DNA of 64,000 nucleotides from Saposhnikovia divaricata (GCA_036435485.1 CM071594.1:103753001-103817000); one strand, 5' to 3'; counted from the stretch's first letter, positions 10,377 to 19,396 are shown. The notes: a model not told the origin generated them from the letters alone. Translations and numbers: made by a program.

Positions 10377-10571
10377 TTTGAATCAACTGATGAAAATGAG
10401 AATGACGGCGAGGACTTCGTGGAGGAGGATGGGATTGAGCAGAAGGATGGGATTGAGCCTGATAATCCATTCGTTGGTCTTGATGAATCAACTGATGAGA
10501 ATAAGAATGAGTACGAGGACTCCGTGCAGGAGGATGAGGAAGATGATGATGACGATGAAGATGAAGATTAA
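10377..10571 (+). pseudogene. Acidic C-terminal tail of the GRF gene, beyond an in-frame stop
   Basis: Directly after TAG 10374-10376 the same frame continues for 64 codons to TAA 10569-10571. It encodes an Asp/Glu-rich tail (FESTDENENDGEDF, ending EEDDDDDEDED). The tail holds an internal duplication of exactly 105 bp (35 codons): ESTDENEN... starting 10380 and ESTDENKN... starting 10485, with D/E residues kept. An in-frame duplication of acidic sequence shows this was coding, so the amber codon is probably a late mutation. No known readthrough context (such as UAG-CAA-UUA) follows. Confidence 0.7.
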
Positions 10572-10825
10572 TTTCTTCGTCTATGATAAAATGTGGTTTT
10601 TTTTAGTTTCCCCTAAAGAATATCTACCGATATTCATTTGTATTTCTTGTTTTCATGCAGTGTGATGTTGTGGAATGTGATGTTTTAATTATTTACGTAC
10701 TTTTCTTGCACACTATAACAGCATCATAATAGAAAAAAGACACACTACAAGAACATAATAGAAAAATGCACACTACAAATACATAATACATAAATTAAAA
10801 GCTTAAATAATTGACTAGTACTTAA
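10572..10825. other. Short convergent intergenic space
   Basis: Lies between the 3' ends of the GRF gene (plus) and the basic protein gene (minus). ACACTACAAGAACATAATAGAAAAA-like words recur near 10700-10790. No gene. Confidence 0.4.
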
Positions 10826-11266
10826 TTAAATTTCTTCGTCGGACATGTAATCATCGGATATGTAACATGGATTTTGTTGAAGATGTTGTTCCTCAACGGT
10901 TGTTAGCTCTCTCCCACTTGCACGAATGGAGTCTTTGGCAAGTTGATAGATGTAGTGACGAGTTCTACGTAACAACATTCGGTTGTTCTCAATTCGTATC
11001 TGTTTCACAGCTCGAATGACTTTACGCTTATAATCATTCCAACCCGATGATTCACCAGTACGCGGAAACATGTCGAGCGAATGACGAATAGGGACCCTTG
11101 CACCCATAGCAATTAGGTCTTTTCGCAAACGTTCCGATTCTTCACGGCGATATGCCCATTCTCGACGAAGGCCTGCAAAATATTCCACTGGATCGCTTTG
11201 TCTTAGACGCCGGTAGTCATCATTTCTTTCTCCGAGCAACCAATTGCCATTTGTAGAGGATGACAT
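10826..11266 (-). CDS. Basic Arg-rich protein with acidic tail, unknown family (copy A)
   Basis: A 146-residue single-exon frame starts MSSSTNGNWLLGERNDDYRR. It is Arg/Glu-rich and probably helical (LRREWAYRREESERLRKD; QIRIENNRMLLRRTRHYIY). It ends in a short acidic stretch, CYISDDYMSDEEI. The minus-strand gene at 15142-15570 has a similar arrangement: a helical Arg-rich stretch with EENRMRLRLRRK, then FYMSDDE at the very end. I infer distant paralogy from these two landmarks. No catalytic motif is visible. The leader on this strand contains TTACCAACTACAA, which loosely resembles the shared leader word near 10111. Confidence 0.6.
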   Translation of the reverse strand: MSSSTNGNWLLGERNDDYRRLRQSDPVEYFAGLRREWAYRREESERLRKDLIAMGARVPIRHSLDMFPRTGESSGWNDYKRKVIRAVKQIRIENNRMLLRRTRHYIYQLAKDSIRASGRELTTVEEQHLQQNPCYISDDYMSDEEI

Positions 11267-11317
11267 ATTTCTGTTGTAGTTGGTAAATTAATTTGCACTT
11301 AACCTATATGGAAGGTC

Positions 11318-11318
<1 letters not shown>

Positions 11319-11346
<28 letters not shown>
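11319..11346. repeat. (AT)n microsatellite
   Basis: An alternating AT run of about 26 bases in the promoter interval of copy A. Confidence 0.9.
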
Positions 11347-11350
<4 letters not shown>

Positions 11351-11561
11351 CAACCCACTTGATCCTGCTTGAACTGAAAAGATAACTCAGCTTTTTAGGA
11401 TAAAGTATTGAAATGACCATTCAACTTTTTCATTTTTTTAAGCTGTGTCTCTGTGCTAAACTTCATTTCAGTGTTGAAGTGACAAAACAACTTTTTCAGA
11501 AATGGTAGCTGTGTATTATTTTTTAACAATTTGTACACTTCAAAAAATCTTACTAATTTGG

Positions 11562-11569
11562 CTATAAAT
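11562..11569 (+). promoter_or_regulatory. TATA box of the second GRF gene
   Basis: CTATAAAT lies 51 bp before the ATG at 11613. It is the same TATA version as used by its neighbours. Confidence 0.5.
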
Positions 11570-11612
11570 TGGAAGGTTTTTATGTGATGTCTCTGTATCT
11601 AAAAAGTTAGTC

Positions 11613-12189
11613 ATGTGTAATTCAAGAAACTCTTCATCTTTGGTTAGAAACCCTTACAGACATAGTTCAAGCACTTTCAACTACTTAGGTGAACATGGAA
11701 GTGTAAGGTGTAACTGCAATCTACCGGCTCCTTGTCAAGAATCATGGAAAGAAGGTACTCTTGACCCAGGAAGGAGGTTCTTCGGGTGTATCCAGTACAA
11801 GGTATGTACATCATCACTTTATGCAAATTTTGTTGTTGCGAAAATATATTGAGTTTTATTTAATGTGTTGTTAGGATCCTACAAGAAGATGTAACTTCTT
11901 TAAGTGGGCTGATCCATCGTACACCGAAAGAGCAAGAGAAGTGATAAAAGAGTTGAAGCTAAGACTGAACAGAAAGGATGATGACTTGCACAATGCTTGG
12001 AAGGTGGACGAGGAAATTTGTTTGCTTCAAAATCAGGTTGAAGTAACAAATAATTTGTTGAAGAAGTTGGGGAAGGAAAACATGACATTGAAGAAGCTTT
12101 TGGTCTGTGCTGTAGTAGTAATCATGATTATTTCGTTATGGAAGTCGTGTAATTTCAGAAGTAAATTATTAGTAATTGTTCCATGTTAA
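11613..12189 (+). CDS. GRF zinc-finger protein with coiled coil and C-terminal membrane anchor
   Basis: There are two exons, 11613-11801 and 11875-12189; the intron runs from GTATGT to TTGTTAG. The product has 167 residues. The GRF finger spans the junction: C33, C35, the signature GRRFFGC with C59, then RRCNFFKWAD with C69. A heptad-rich helix follows at about 80-135 (DEEICLLQNQVEVTNNLLKK). A hydrophobic segment at about 138-151 (LLVCAVVVIMIISLW) is followed by a short basic end, as in a tail-anchored protein. This GRF plus coiled coil plus tail anchor arrangement is common among small plant GRF proteins of unknown role. No defect is seen. It stands convergent to the broken plant-mobile-domain gene. 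Confidence 0.85.
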
Positions 12190-12378
12190 ATTTGGTGGAT
12201 GTAAGTTTGTTCAAGTAATGGAACGAAGTTGTGTTTTTAGACAAATGATACACCAAATAAAGTACAAAGGTTTAGATAATGAAATGAAATAAAAAACAAC
12301 ATGTTTTTCGATTACATTGAACTAATCATAAAGCATCATAAAATCGTACATGCATGCATGTAAAAACTACAGGTCCAC

Positions 12379-14613
12379 TCATCTACAGTACCTCCCACCA
12401 GTGTGGCAAACCCTCCCCTGCCCTTTGACCCGCCTACCCGGCTGTCGCCTCAGTGGCACATCCTCCGCCTCCTCAGCCTCGTCCACGGTCTCCTCCTCCT
12501 CTACAATAGTAGAGGTATGCATATGACTACCCCCTGATGTAGTGTAGGAGAGATATCATGTGATGCAAAAGCCTGAAAACCTGTCAATGGGGTATGCCAT
12601 CCTGAGCCACCTCCATGTGTCAACTGTGACTGTAACGGAGTGGGAATATAGTGCTGCGAACCACCAAATGCATGCCCCGAAGAGCCTGGAAGAGAAGAAC
12701 TACCAAATGGATGACCCGAAGCAAATGCATCTCCCTGAGAGAACTGAGAAATATGAGGAGTCCAGTCCTGTGTACCACCAGATGCCTGTCCAGAACCACC
12801 TGCTCCAGTAAATGCATTTCCCGATGAACCCTGCTCCCATCCAGATCCAGTAAATGCATGCGATGAAGAGCACTCCCCAGATGTGGGATGGACCCACGGC
12901 TCCCATCCATCCCCTCTAGCAACAAAAGAATACACACGAGTTAGAGGAGGCCTAGCTGCATGTCCACCTCTCTTACGTGCTCCACGACGAGGCCTGGTAG
13001 GTGCAGGGGGTGGAGGTGGTCTCTGCTGAAGCTCGTAAAAACCTGTATGCTCCAAAGTACTATGTAGAATCTGTAATGCATCATCCACAATAGTCTCATC
13101 ATCAGCAATATCGTCACGCCTAAGGCCGTGATAAGCACGGGAAATCCCCTCAACCTGCGTCATGCAATTTTTCAAACCTAACGTCATGATCTCATGTAGT
13201 GAAAATGAAATCTATAATATGATACAGTACTTCAAGTGAGAATTACAATACTTACAGCCATTGGGAGGTGTCCCTGCGTTCCCTGAAAACCCTGTTATCG
13301 GGATATCCAGGTGGTGCCATAATCCGATCCCCTCGTGTATCATACCATGAAGAATACTCCTCAGTACATGTAGGTCTTCTCATAGAGGAATATCCAGGTG
13401 GTGCCATAATCCGATCCCCTCGTGTATGCCACCTCTCAAAGAGATCGGCTAGTGGTGTTTCCCAATCATCGGGAACCCTGTGGAAACTATCATGCCCAGG
13501 CACTGGTGAGGCAATGGGAATCTGCTGCAGAAAACCAAACTGCCTGGTCACTCGATCCGTATAACACCACTCCACCAAACCATCAAAAAACAATGGACAA
13601 GGTGCTGTCATAAGTGCCCTCTAATCACCAAGAATCTGGAAAGCATCTACTGCACTGTCCTCGTATGGCATCCATAAAAAGTCACTCTCCCTCATAGTAT
13701 CAAGATAATAACGAACCAACCGTGAGCTGTGATTAACCACATCTGCAAAATACATACGGATCCTGACCCACCTGAAATAACACAAGGCAAGTTAGTACGC
13801 TAAACATGCAGCATATACGTACAGGTAGAGAGGTGTATTAGTTATGTCACTTACCTAAGAGCACGGGGATGTACCATCAAATAAGGATCTCGCGGTACAG
13901 GAGCTAGGCCTCTAAAATGCTCGTATATCCATACCAAAGAAACATGGATGAGATAATAACATCGAAGTGGTTAAGAATATAGACTCAAATAAAGAAAGGA
14001 AAGGTACCTGGAGTAGAGTCATGGATCCACATAGATTCTTAACATTCCCTATGCTCGCTGTACACAAATGCCTGTACATGTAAGCAAGACAAGCACTACC
14101 CCAACTGTAAGTCCTAACAGCATGGATGTGGCGTACATAATGCAGGAGTCGTGACTGAAGGCGGTTCCCGCTGGAGTTGGGGAACAAAGTGCCAAGTAGG
14201 AGGAGAAGGTGTGCACGTATGTGAAATGTAAGTTATGCCTCGTAAGCATCCGAGTAGTCCCTAATGGCTGCACAGCTACCAAAGTTCCTAACCAACCAAC
14301 CAATATTAATCCCACCTTTCTGCACCATACCTCGCTCAGGCTCCAACCCTAATAGCTGATGTACCATCATCTCATCGGGCATCTCCTCCTCTAACACCAC
14401 TGGATTTCCTCCACTACGAAAGCCTAGAATGAAGTACACATCCTCTAATGTGATAGTGACCTCGCCAAAATGCATATGGAAGGTATGAGTCTCGGGACGC
14501 CACCTATCAACAAAAGCATTAATCAGTCCAGCATCATGTTTCAACATCCCTGTGGCATACACCCCAAATAAGCCAGCATCCGTAATGGCCTCAATCACCG
14601 GTGATATATCCAC
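12379..14613 (-). pseudogene. Plant mobile domain (PMD, MAIN-like) gene, inactivated
   Basis: Exons by inspection are 14008-14613, 13855-13934, 13256-13771 and about 12379-13190. Exon 1 carries the PMD core (FVDRWRPETHTFHMHFGE, ITLEDVYFILGFRSGG, then NSSGNRLQSRLL and YSWGSACLAYMYRHLC). Exon 2 is VWIYEHFRGLAPVPRDPY; exon 3 is WVRIRMYFADVVNHSSR and GLVEWCYTDRVTRQFG. The C-terminus is Gly/Ser-rich and low-complexity, ending in RRQPGRRVKGQGRV. PMD proteins occur both as host genes acting in silencing and development (MAIN/MAIL1) and as cargo of Mutator-like and gypsy elements. In-frame stops occur in exon 1 (TAA 14233-14235) and exon 3 (TAG just before MTAPCPLFF). The exon 2 acceptor appears to be TG rather than AG, the exon 3-4 phase does not fit, and a frameshift occurs near 12530. 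The N-terminus is missing next to a transposase fragment. Confidence 0.85.
13304..13427 (-). repeat. 87-bp in-frame duplication inside the PMD gene
   Basis: The 37-bp word beginning TATCCAGGTGGTGCCAT occurs at 13304 and again at 13391, 87 bp (29 codons) apart. On the minus strand each copy encodes TRGDRIMAPPGY. The duplication is in frame, so it arose while the gene was coding. Confidence 0.85.
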
Positions 14614-14852
14614 TCCAACCTACTCCAATGTGGAACTATGAATTACCGACGAAGTGGCAACGATTTGGGAAATTGGTACCCGACGAGGCCTTGAAGAAGT
14701 TAAAGAAGAAACGCGGGGATAAGGGCCAATCGGTCAGAATTCGAACTGAGATGGATGCATCCCGTACTGGGATAAAATGCAGCGTATGCAAACAAGAGGG
14801 TCACACAAAAAGGAGTAAAAAATGCCCAGGACCCGGGGGAGCACGAGCATGA
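14601..14852 (+). pseudogene. Mutator-like transposase (MURA) C-terminal fragment
   Basis: The frame ends with a zinc knuckle CSVCKQEGHTKRSKKC (C-x2-C-x4-H-x5-C). It is preceded by a Lys-rich linker (ALKKLKKKRGDKGQS) and the segment PMWNYELPTKWQ. Mutator-like transposases typically end in a proline-tryptophan stretch, a basic linker and a CCHC knuckle. The catalytic core is absent. The piece starts almost exactly where the minus-strand PMD gene starts, so both look truncated at one junction near 14613-14630. Confidence 0.6.
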
Positions 14853-15141
14853 TGGCTTTTCAACATCTTTGTTTGCACTTTGTAATTTATTTGATGTTTG
14901 AACTTTGAATGAGATTAATTCGTTGTTTTCAATTTCTCTTTCCTAAAACTTCACGTTTACATAATTATTTAAAGCAAACAAATTGAAAACTAATTTCAAA
15001 ACTACATGGAAAATGACAATACCATAGTCTTTGTAAATTGATGGAAGTAATACATAAAATCACTTGCCACAAACGATATCGAAAGTAAACAACTTCGAAA
15101 CTACTTTCAAAAGTACATGAAATATTACATTGGCAGAGACT

Positions 15142-15570
15142 TTATTCATCATCGGACATATAGAAATCAGGGTTCAGATCAGGACTCATACTGTAGAGCT
15201 GAAATATTTTTGCTTCTCTTAAGTCGCCCTCTTCAAAATATGCATCACGCTCATCACGTAGACTCTTTCGTCGTAACCGTAATCTCATCCGATTTTCTTC
15301 CTCTCGTGCACGAAATAACGCTAATTCTAGTTGTTGAGGGGTGTCACGCGGCATCAGTATGGCACGCTGTTTTGGTATTCTTAATCTATTCAACCGACAT
15401 TGTTCTACACAACAAGAGAGTTGATGTTTTCGCCACTCCCACTTCCGACGCATTGTCCTTATTGACTTAGTTGAGTAACGTAAATTTGGATCGAGCGGGT
15501 AGTCGAAATCATCATCACACCACCAGTGCCTACCGATTGCTTTGAAAATTTCACCAGGAGTATAACTCAT
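15142..15570 (-). CDS. Basic Arg-rich protein with acidic tail, unknown family (copy B)
   Basis: A 142-residue single-exon frame starts MSYTPGEIFKAIGRHWWCDD. A helical Arg/Glu-rich middle (ALFRAREEENRMRLRLRRKS) is followed by an acidic end, FYMSDDE. It shares the ENRM-x-LR core and the terminal YMSD(D/E)E with the 10826-11266 protein, although the N-terminal halves differ. Two Cys (LSCCVEQC region) are too few for a clear zinc site. It is preceded by the same TATA-plus-leader module as the first GRF gene. Function unknown. Confidence 0.62.
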   Translation of the reverse strand: MSYTPGEIFKAIGRHWWCDDDFDYPLDPNLRYSTKSIRTMRRKWEWRKHQLSCCVEQCRLNRLRIPKQRAILMPRDTPQQLELALFRAREEENRMRLRLRRKSLRDERDAYFEEGDLREAKIFQLYSMSPDLNPDFYMSDDE

Positions 15571-15606
15571 ATTTCAATTGTATGAGAGAAGTGCTAAAAT
15601 GTTTTG

Positions 15607-15651
15607 TAGTGGTTGGGTGAACAAACCTCAACACATACTCATTTTTTATAG
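15607..15651 (-). promoter_or_regulatory. Core promoter and leader of copy B (shared type)
   Basis: On the minus strand CTATAAAA (15644-15651) is followed by GTTGAGG and TTGTTCACCCAACCACTA (15607-15624), then ATTTTAGCA and the ATG at 15570. Order, spacing and sequence match 10079-10154 although the genes driven are unrelated. Confidence 0.75.
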
Positions 15652-16206
15652 CGTCTTCAGTGAAATCAAATATTGGGACAAATAAATAAGTCACAAGAAT
15701 GCAGAGGACAAAAATATTGGGATTCCTCTATAATACATGTTGTGTTAGTATTCATTATTTTCACCTTCTGATTGTGTATAGTGTAGTCAACAGTAAAATA
15801 AAGCTGCAAATGTTTAAAGATGTGGCTTTCTGTATTCATGCAAGTTATTCAGTTTTACTAATCACATCATCAAAACTATGTGCTCAGGTGGGGTAATACA
15901 TCACATGCCTGTAAAGTAGAATGGTCAATTGAAATTTTAATTTCGTTCAAAACATAAACTTTAGATATGGGATCACAAGGTTGTGTACTCTTCAACCTGT
16001 TGCAGCTGTGCATCTCAGTAATGTTTGGTCTCATCTTCAACAGTATGCAGATAACAGTGGCAGAAATTTACTTCAAGTTATTGAAATTGAGTAGTCACAT
16101 CTTGCTATAGCTATGCTCACAGTCATAATTCACATGTGTGTGCATCTCAATTATTTATGAATGCATGTTATGGTAAAGCTCAATAATTCACGTCCTACTT
16201 TGTGTG
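15652..16206. other. Intergenic between divergent promoters
   Basis: AT-rich; contains the upstream regions of copy B (minus) and the OB-fold gene (plus). Words such as CAACAGT and TGTGCAT recur, reminiscent of the 9436-10078 interval. No gene. Confidence 0.4.
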
Positions 16207-16215
16207 TGTATAAAT
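16207..16215 (+). promoter_or_regulatory. TATA box of the OB-fold-like gene
   Basis: GTATAAATT occurs about 65-70 bp before the ATG at 16277, the same spacing as in the neighbouring small genes. Confidence 0.5.
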
Positions 16216-16276
16216 TTCTGTAGTGTCATCAACAATAATATAGCTGACATATTTTTCCCAAAATCACTTGCATGAA

Positions 16277-17345
16277 ATGGCTAGTGAAGATGATGGAGAT
16301 AACATTTTCGATCATAGTTGCAACTCCCGTTGTAGTTGCAATTGGGATTGGAATAACCTTACATTCTCACAGCAACAAGCAATTGATGAAATATATCAAG
16401 CTGGTGATGATTATTATGCAGCACACCCGGATAGTCCCCTAGACTTCTCCCAACCCCACTCTCAAACAGAAATCGGAAACACTTCCAATCCTCGACCAAT
16501 CACTCCAGAAATTCCACAAACAATCGATCCAATCCCTCAAGTACCACTCGCTCCAAGTTCCGATCATAGCTACAATTGGGATTGGGATAACCTTACAATT
16601 TCTCAACAAGACGCAATTGATGAAATGTATAGAGCTGCCGATGGTTTATATCAACCACAACCGGATAGTTCTGTAAACCTTCCCCAACAGTCCCCTCAAA
16701 GAGAAAGAGGAACCACTTCCAATCCTCAACCAATCACTCCTGAGCCTCCTCAATCAATCACTCCAATTCCGCAAGCCCCCCGAATTGATTACAAAAGTAA
16801 GCAATGGAAGGATTGTAAAAGGTTCATCCAAAGTGGTGGTAAGATAATTTCTAAAAATTTCATGTTTCTTGTAATAATTTATTATTCATTTATTTAAATT
16901 GCTAAAAATATGGAATTTTGCAGATGCGGAATATTACGCTAACAGGTACCCGAATCCAATGAAGATAGAATGCAAAATCCCTTATTCCGTCACTTGCAGG
17001 ACTCTTAAAGGAATATCAATATATGCATTTGAAGAATACGATGACTTTGTGGGCATAGACACCATACCAATCGATTATGCAAAGGGATGGATCGTAAACA
17101 TCCGCGACTCGGACCTATTTGGTAAAAGAATCATCGTAATAGATGATGGCACACGGCAAGTGGATTGTTATCTTCGATTGGATAGGGATAAGTACCCACT
17201 TATCCGTAAACCAGTTGAAGTCGGATGTGTTATTGTCCTCTACAAGATATGCTGTCAATTTGAGATCACTTTTGCCGCCGACGTTATAGACTACAAAAAT
17301 TTCACTTTTCATGGGGGCTATTCAAATATATTAGCTGTATTCTAG
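16277..17345 (+). CDS. OB-fold-like protein with duplicated N-terminal module, two exons
   Basis: Exons are 16277-16838 and 16924-17345; donor GTAAGA, acceptor TTTTGCAG, joined in phase within SGDAEYY. The product has 327 residues and starts MASEDDGDN. Residues about 20-175 hold two copies of a 78-residue module, each with NWDW(N/D)NLT-x-SQQ-x-AIDE(I/M)Y followed by a Pro-rich tail ending in a PITPE motif. The C-terminal half contains GWIVNIRDSDLFGKRIIVIDDGTRQVDCYLRL. Its V-x3-DDGT-x2-V-x-C-x-L pattern recalls the OB folds of RPA32/STN1-type single-strand DNA-binding proteins. That is a pattern resemblance, not a proven fold. The frame is intact. Role unknown; DNA binding is an inference. Confidence 0.7.
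16340..16807 (+). repeat. 234-bp in-frame tandem duplication inside the OB-fold-like gene
   Basis: AATTGGGATTGG at 16340 and AATTGGGATTGG at 16574 start two copies exactly 234 bp (78 codons) apart. The copies are about three-quarters identical by eye and keep the frame and the WDW/SQQ/AIDE residues. Confidence 0.85.
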
Positions 17346-17851
17346 AATCTGCTTTTCACTATGTAATGAATTAATAGTTTGTGTGCTTCATGTACTTTGT
17401 TTGCTTCATTTAAATAAAAATTTTATGTCAAAATTTAGAAATTTTTACCATTTTCGAACCTTAACAAAACATAATTGTGCATTATATTTGTTCATCTTTT
17501 TGGGTTTACACCAAAGTAGGACGTTAATACTATAATGTGAAACAAAACAAACGACAAAAAAACTTGTAAATTTATGTTTTTTAGGTCCATCAACATGCCT
17601 CCCCAAACTAATTGTTAATAATTATATTTGTAGTTGGCATATTCGGACAAAATAATACCATATTTACACTTTTTTTTTTTTAGATTTTTGGCTTATAAAA
17701 AAATAGGTCTTTCATATTTAAATTAAAACCTATAAAATTTAAAAAATATCATGTTGAAATTAGCTTATATTTGGTGTAAAATTGGCTCCTCACAACCTTA
17801 TTTCCCTTATTCAGGTAAAATCTGTCCAAGTAAATAACTATAAAAAGTGAA
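17346..17851. other. Intergenic, 3' side of the OB-fold-like gene
   Basis: Strongly AT-rich with T and A runs (for example 17666-17681). No gene or clear repeat. Confidence 0.45.
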
Positions 17852-17935
17852 GGGTCGCCACTTTAAGTGGCGCCCATGTCTTAGTCGCCACTTAGTGGCA
17901 TCTGGTTCCAGGGTCGCCACTTGAAGTGGCGCCCT
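17852..17935. repeat. Cluster of three related perfect or near-perfect hairpins
   Basis: Three palindromic words built on GTCGCCACTT/AAGTGGCG occur at 17852-17875, 17884-17900 and 17910-17935. Each can fold back on itself (arms GTCGCCACTT and AAGTGGCGCC), and they are separated by 8-9 bases. They are GC-rich in an AT-rich region. A CTATAAAAAG word lies just upstream at 17839. Confidence 0.8.
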
Positions 17936-19085
17936 ATACCATTTTTGCAATTCTGAACCCAGCTGTACCATTTCTGAAATAAACGTACATCACTGTACCA
18001 GAAAAGCAACGGAGCCATCATCAGATCATTTAACAAACGTCAAAGTTGTCGCCATGTGAACGATATCTAACCATGGATGAAAGAGGCCAAGACAATATCT
18101 TAACGCCTTCACATATTTTTTGCTACTATGAGGTTAGAACTCATATCAATCTTTAAAACTCATCATCAATCATATATTAAAAGAAATTACAATCTAGCAG
18201 CCATATTATGGCCATATTATGATCGCCTGCATGCACAGACATCACTACTTGTCGCACTACCTAAACATTGTTCTTTCCTTTTCTATGACGGACTTATATT
18301 TATAACCAACAAAAATAGGAAATAATGCAATACTTAATCATCCAAGCCAAATCTCACCACGCCAAAAAAATTCAATCAGCCAAGTCATTCCAGTTAATTT
18401 TCGGTCCCTAACCTAAACTATTTTAGCAAAACCCAACATTGACATTACGTGCCCAATCAAGAATCATAATTTCCCAAGTTATTCGCTATGAAACATCAAG
18501 CCTCATAACTAGTAGCATGTTACATATTTTCTAGCTTACAAATGAACCTAAATCGAACAATCAAGGTTGAAATCTTTAACAAAATAACAAGTATAAGATC
18601 AATAGGGGTAACAGCTAACAACAATACAAAAATCACCTAACATTACATTCATCAGACATTAAACAAACTGATTTATGGAGAAACATATGCACCTTTTTGG
18701 AATCAAAACTCAAACTTAAGTTGTTGATGACCCGAATGACAATAACCCATGGCCCGAACATGCCTGCATGGATCCGAAACTGTTTCTTCCTTATCAGGCT
18801 TCTTCATAAACATTCCCGGAATCATTTTCTGTTTTATTACCACACAAAATCTAAACCCTCTGAAATCAACATGCATGAATCCAGAATATGATGAAAACAT
18901 TGGGCCCCAAATTTATTTCTGGGCCGGATCCTAGTTTCAATATCAAAAGGCCCAATTTAAGATTATTAACCCACCATAAATCTTTACTACTGTACAAACA
19001 AACTACTGCATGCTACCATTACACAAGTAACACAACTAAAACAACATCCTCACCCCCCAACTCTCCAAACTCACTTCCTTCTTAA
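17936..19085. other. Intergenic; possible minus-strand promoter near 18900-18955
   Basis: AT-rich. Three GGCCC(A) words near 18901, 18921 and 18950 resemble the site II elements (TGGGCC) of plant housekeeping promoters. An open frame of 65 codons on the minus strand (18703-18900) begins just below them. I recognise no domain in it and it lacks a continued exon structure, so I do not call a gene. Confidence 0.35.
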
Positions 19086-19087
19086 TA

Positions 19088-19357
19088 CTCCCTCCGTCCC
19101 AACCAAATGTTTACATTTGGTTTGGGCACGGAGACCAAGGAAAAATATAAAGAAGGAGGAGAGAAGTAGGAAAAATGAGTAAAATGGTGGGACCCATTAC
19201 TATATAATGTATAAAATGAGTTAGTGGATGAAAGTAGTGGATGTAGTTGATTTTTATATTATAAAACTTTACTATTTTAGGAAAGCTTAGAAATGTAAAG
19301 AATTGGATGGGACATCCCAAAAAGGAAAGTGTAAACAAATGGATGGGACAGAGGGAG
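19088..19357. mobile_element. Stowaway-type MITE
   Basis: A 270-bp element with terminal inverted repeats CTCCCTCCGTCCC at 19088 and GGGACAGAGGGAG ending at 19357. It is flanked by TA on both sides (19086-19087 and 19358-19359), the TA target duplication of Tc1/mariner-derived Stowaway MITEs. A second inverted pair lies just inside (AAATGTTTACATTT and GTAAACAAATGG). No coding capacity. It ends 204 bp before the ATL start codon. Confidence 0.92.
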
Positions 19358-19396
19358 TACACACAATTTGACCATTCCCAACCAATCACCACCCGC

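Noticed and set aside
13268..13613. Plus-strand frames across the PMD gene
   Set aside because: They are shadows of the PMD exons, created by the 87-bp repeat and GC content.
8950..17950. The small-gene island as a Helitron or an integrated virus
   Set aside because: No Rep/helicase, polymerase, capsid or Helitron 3' CTRR hairpin end was seen; the OB-fold-like protein alone is not enough.
18703..18900. Small minus-strand protein gene below GGCCCA words
   Set aside because: 65 codons, no recognisable domain, no exon continuation; left as a possible promoter note only.
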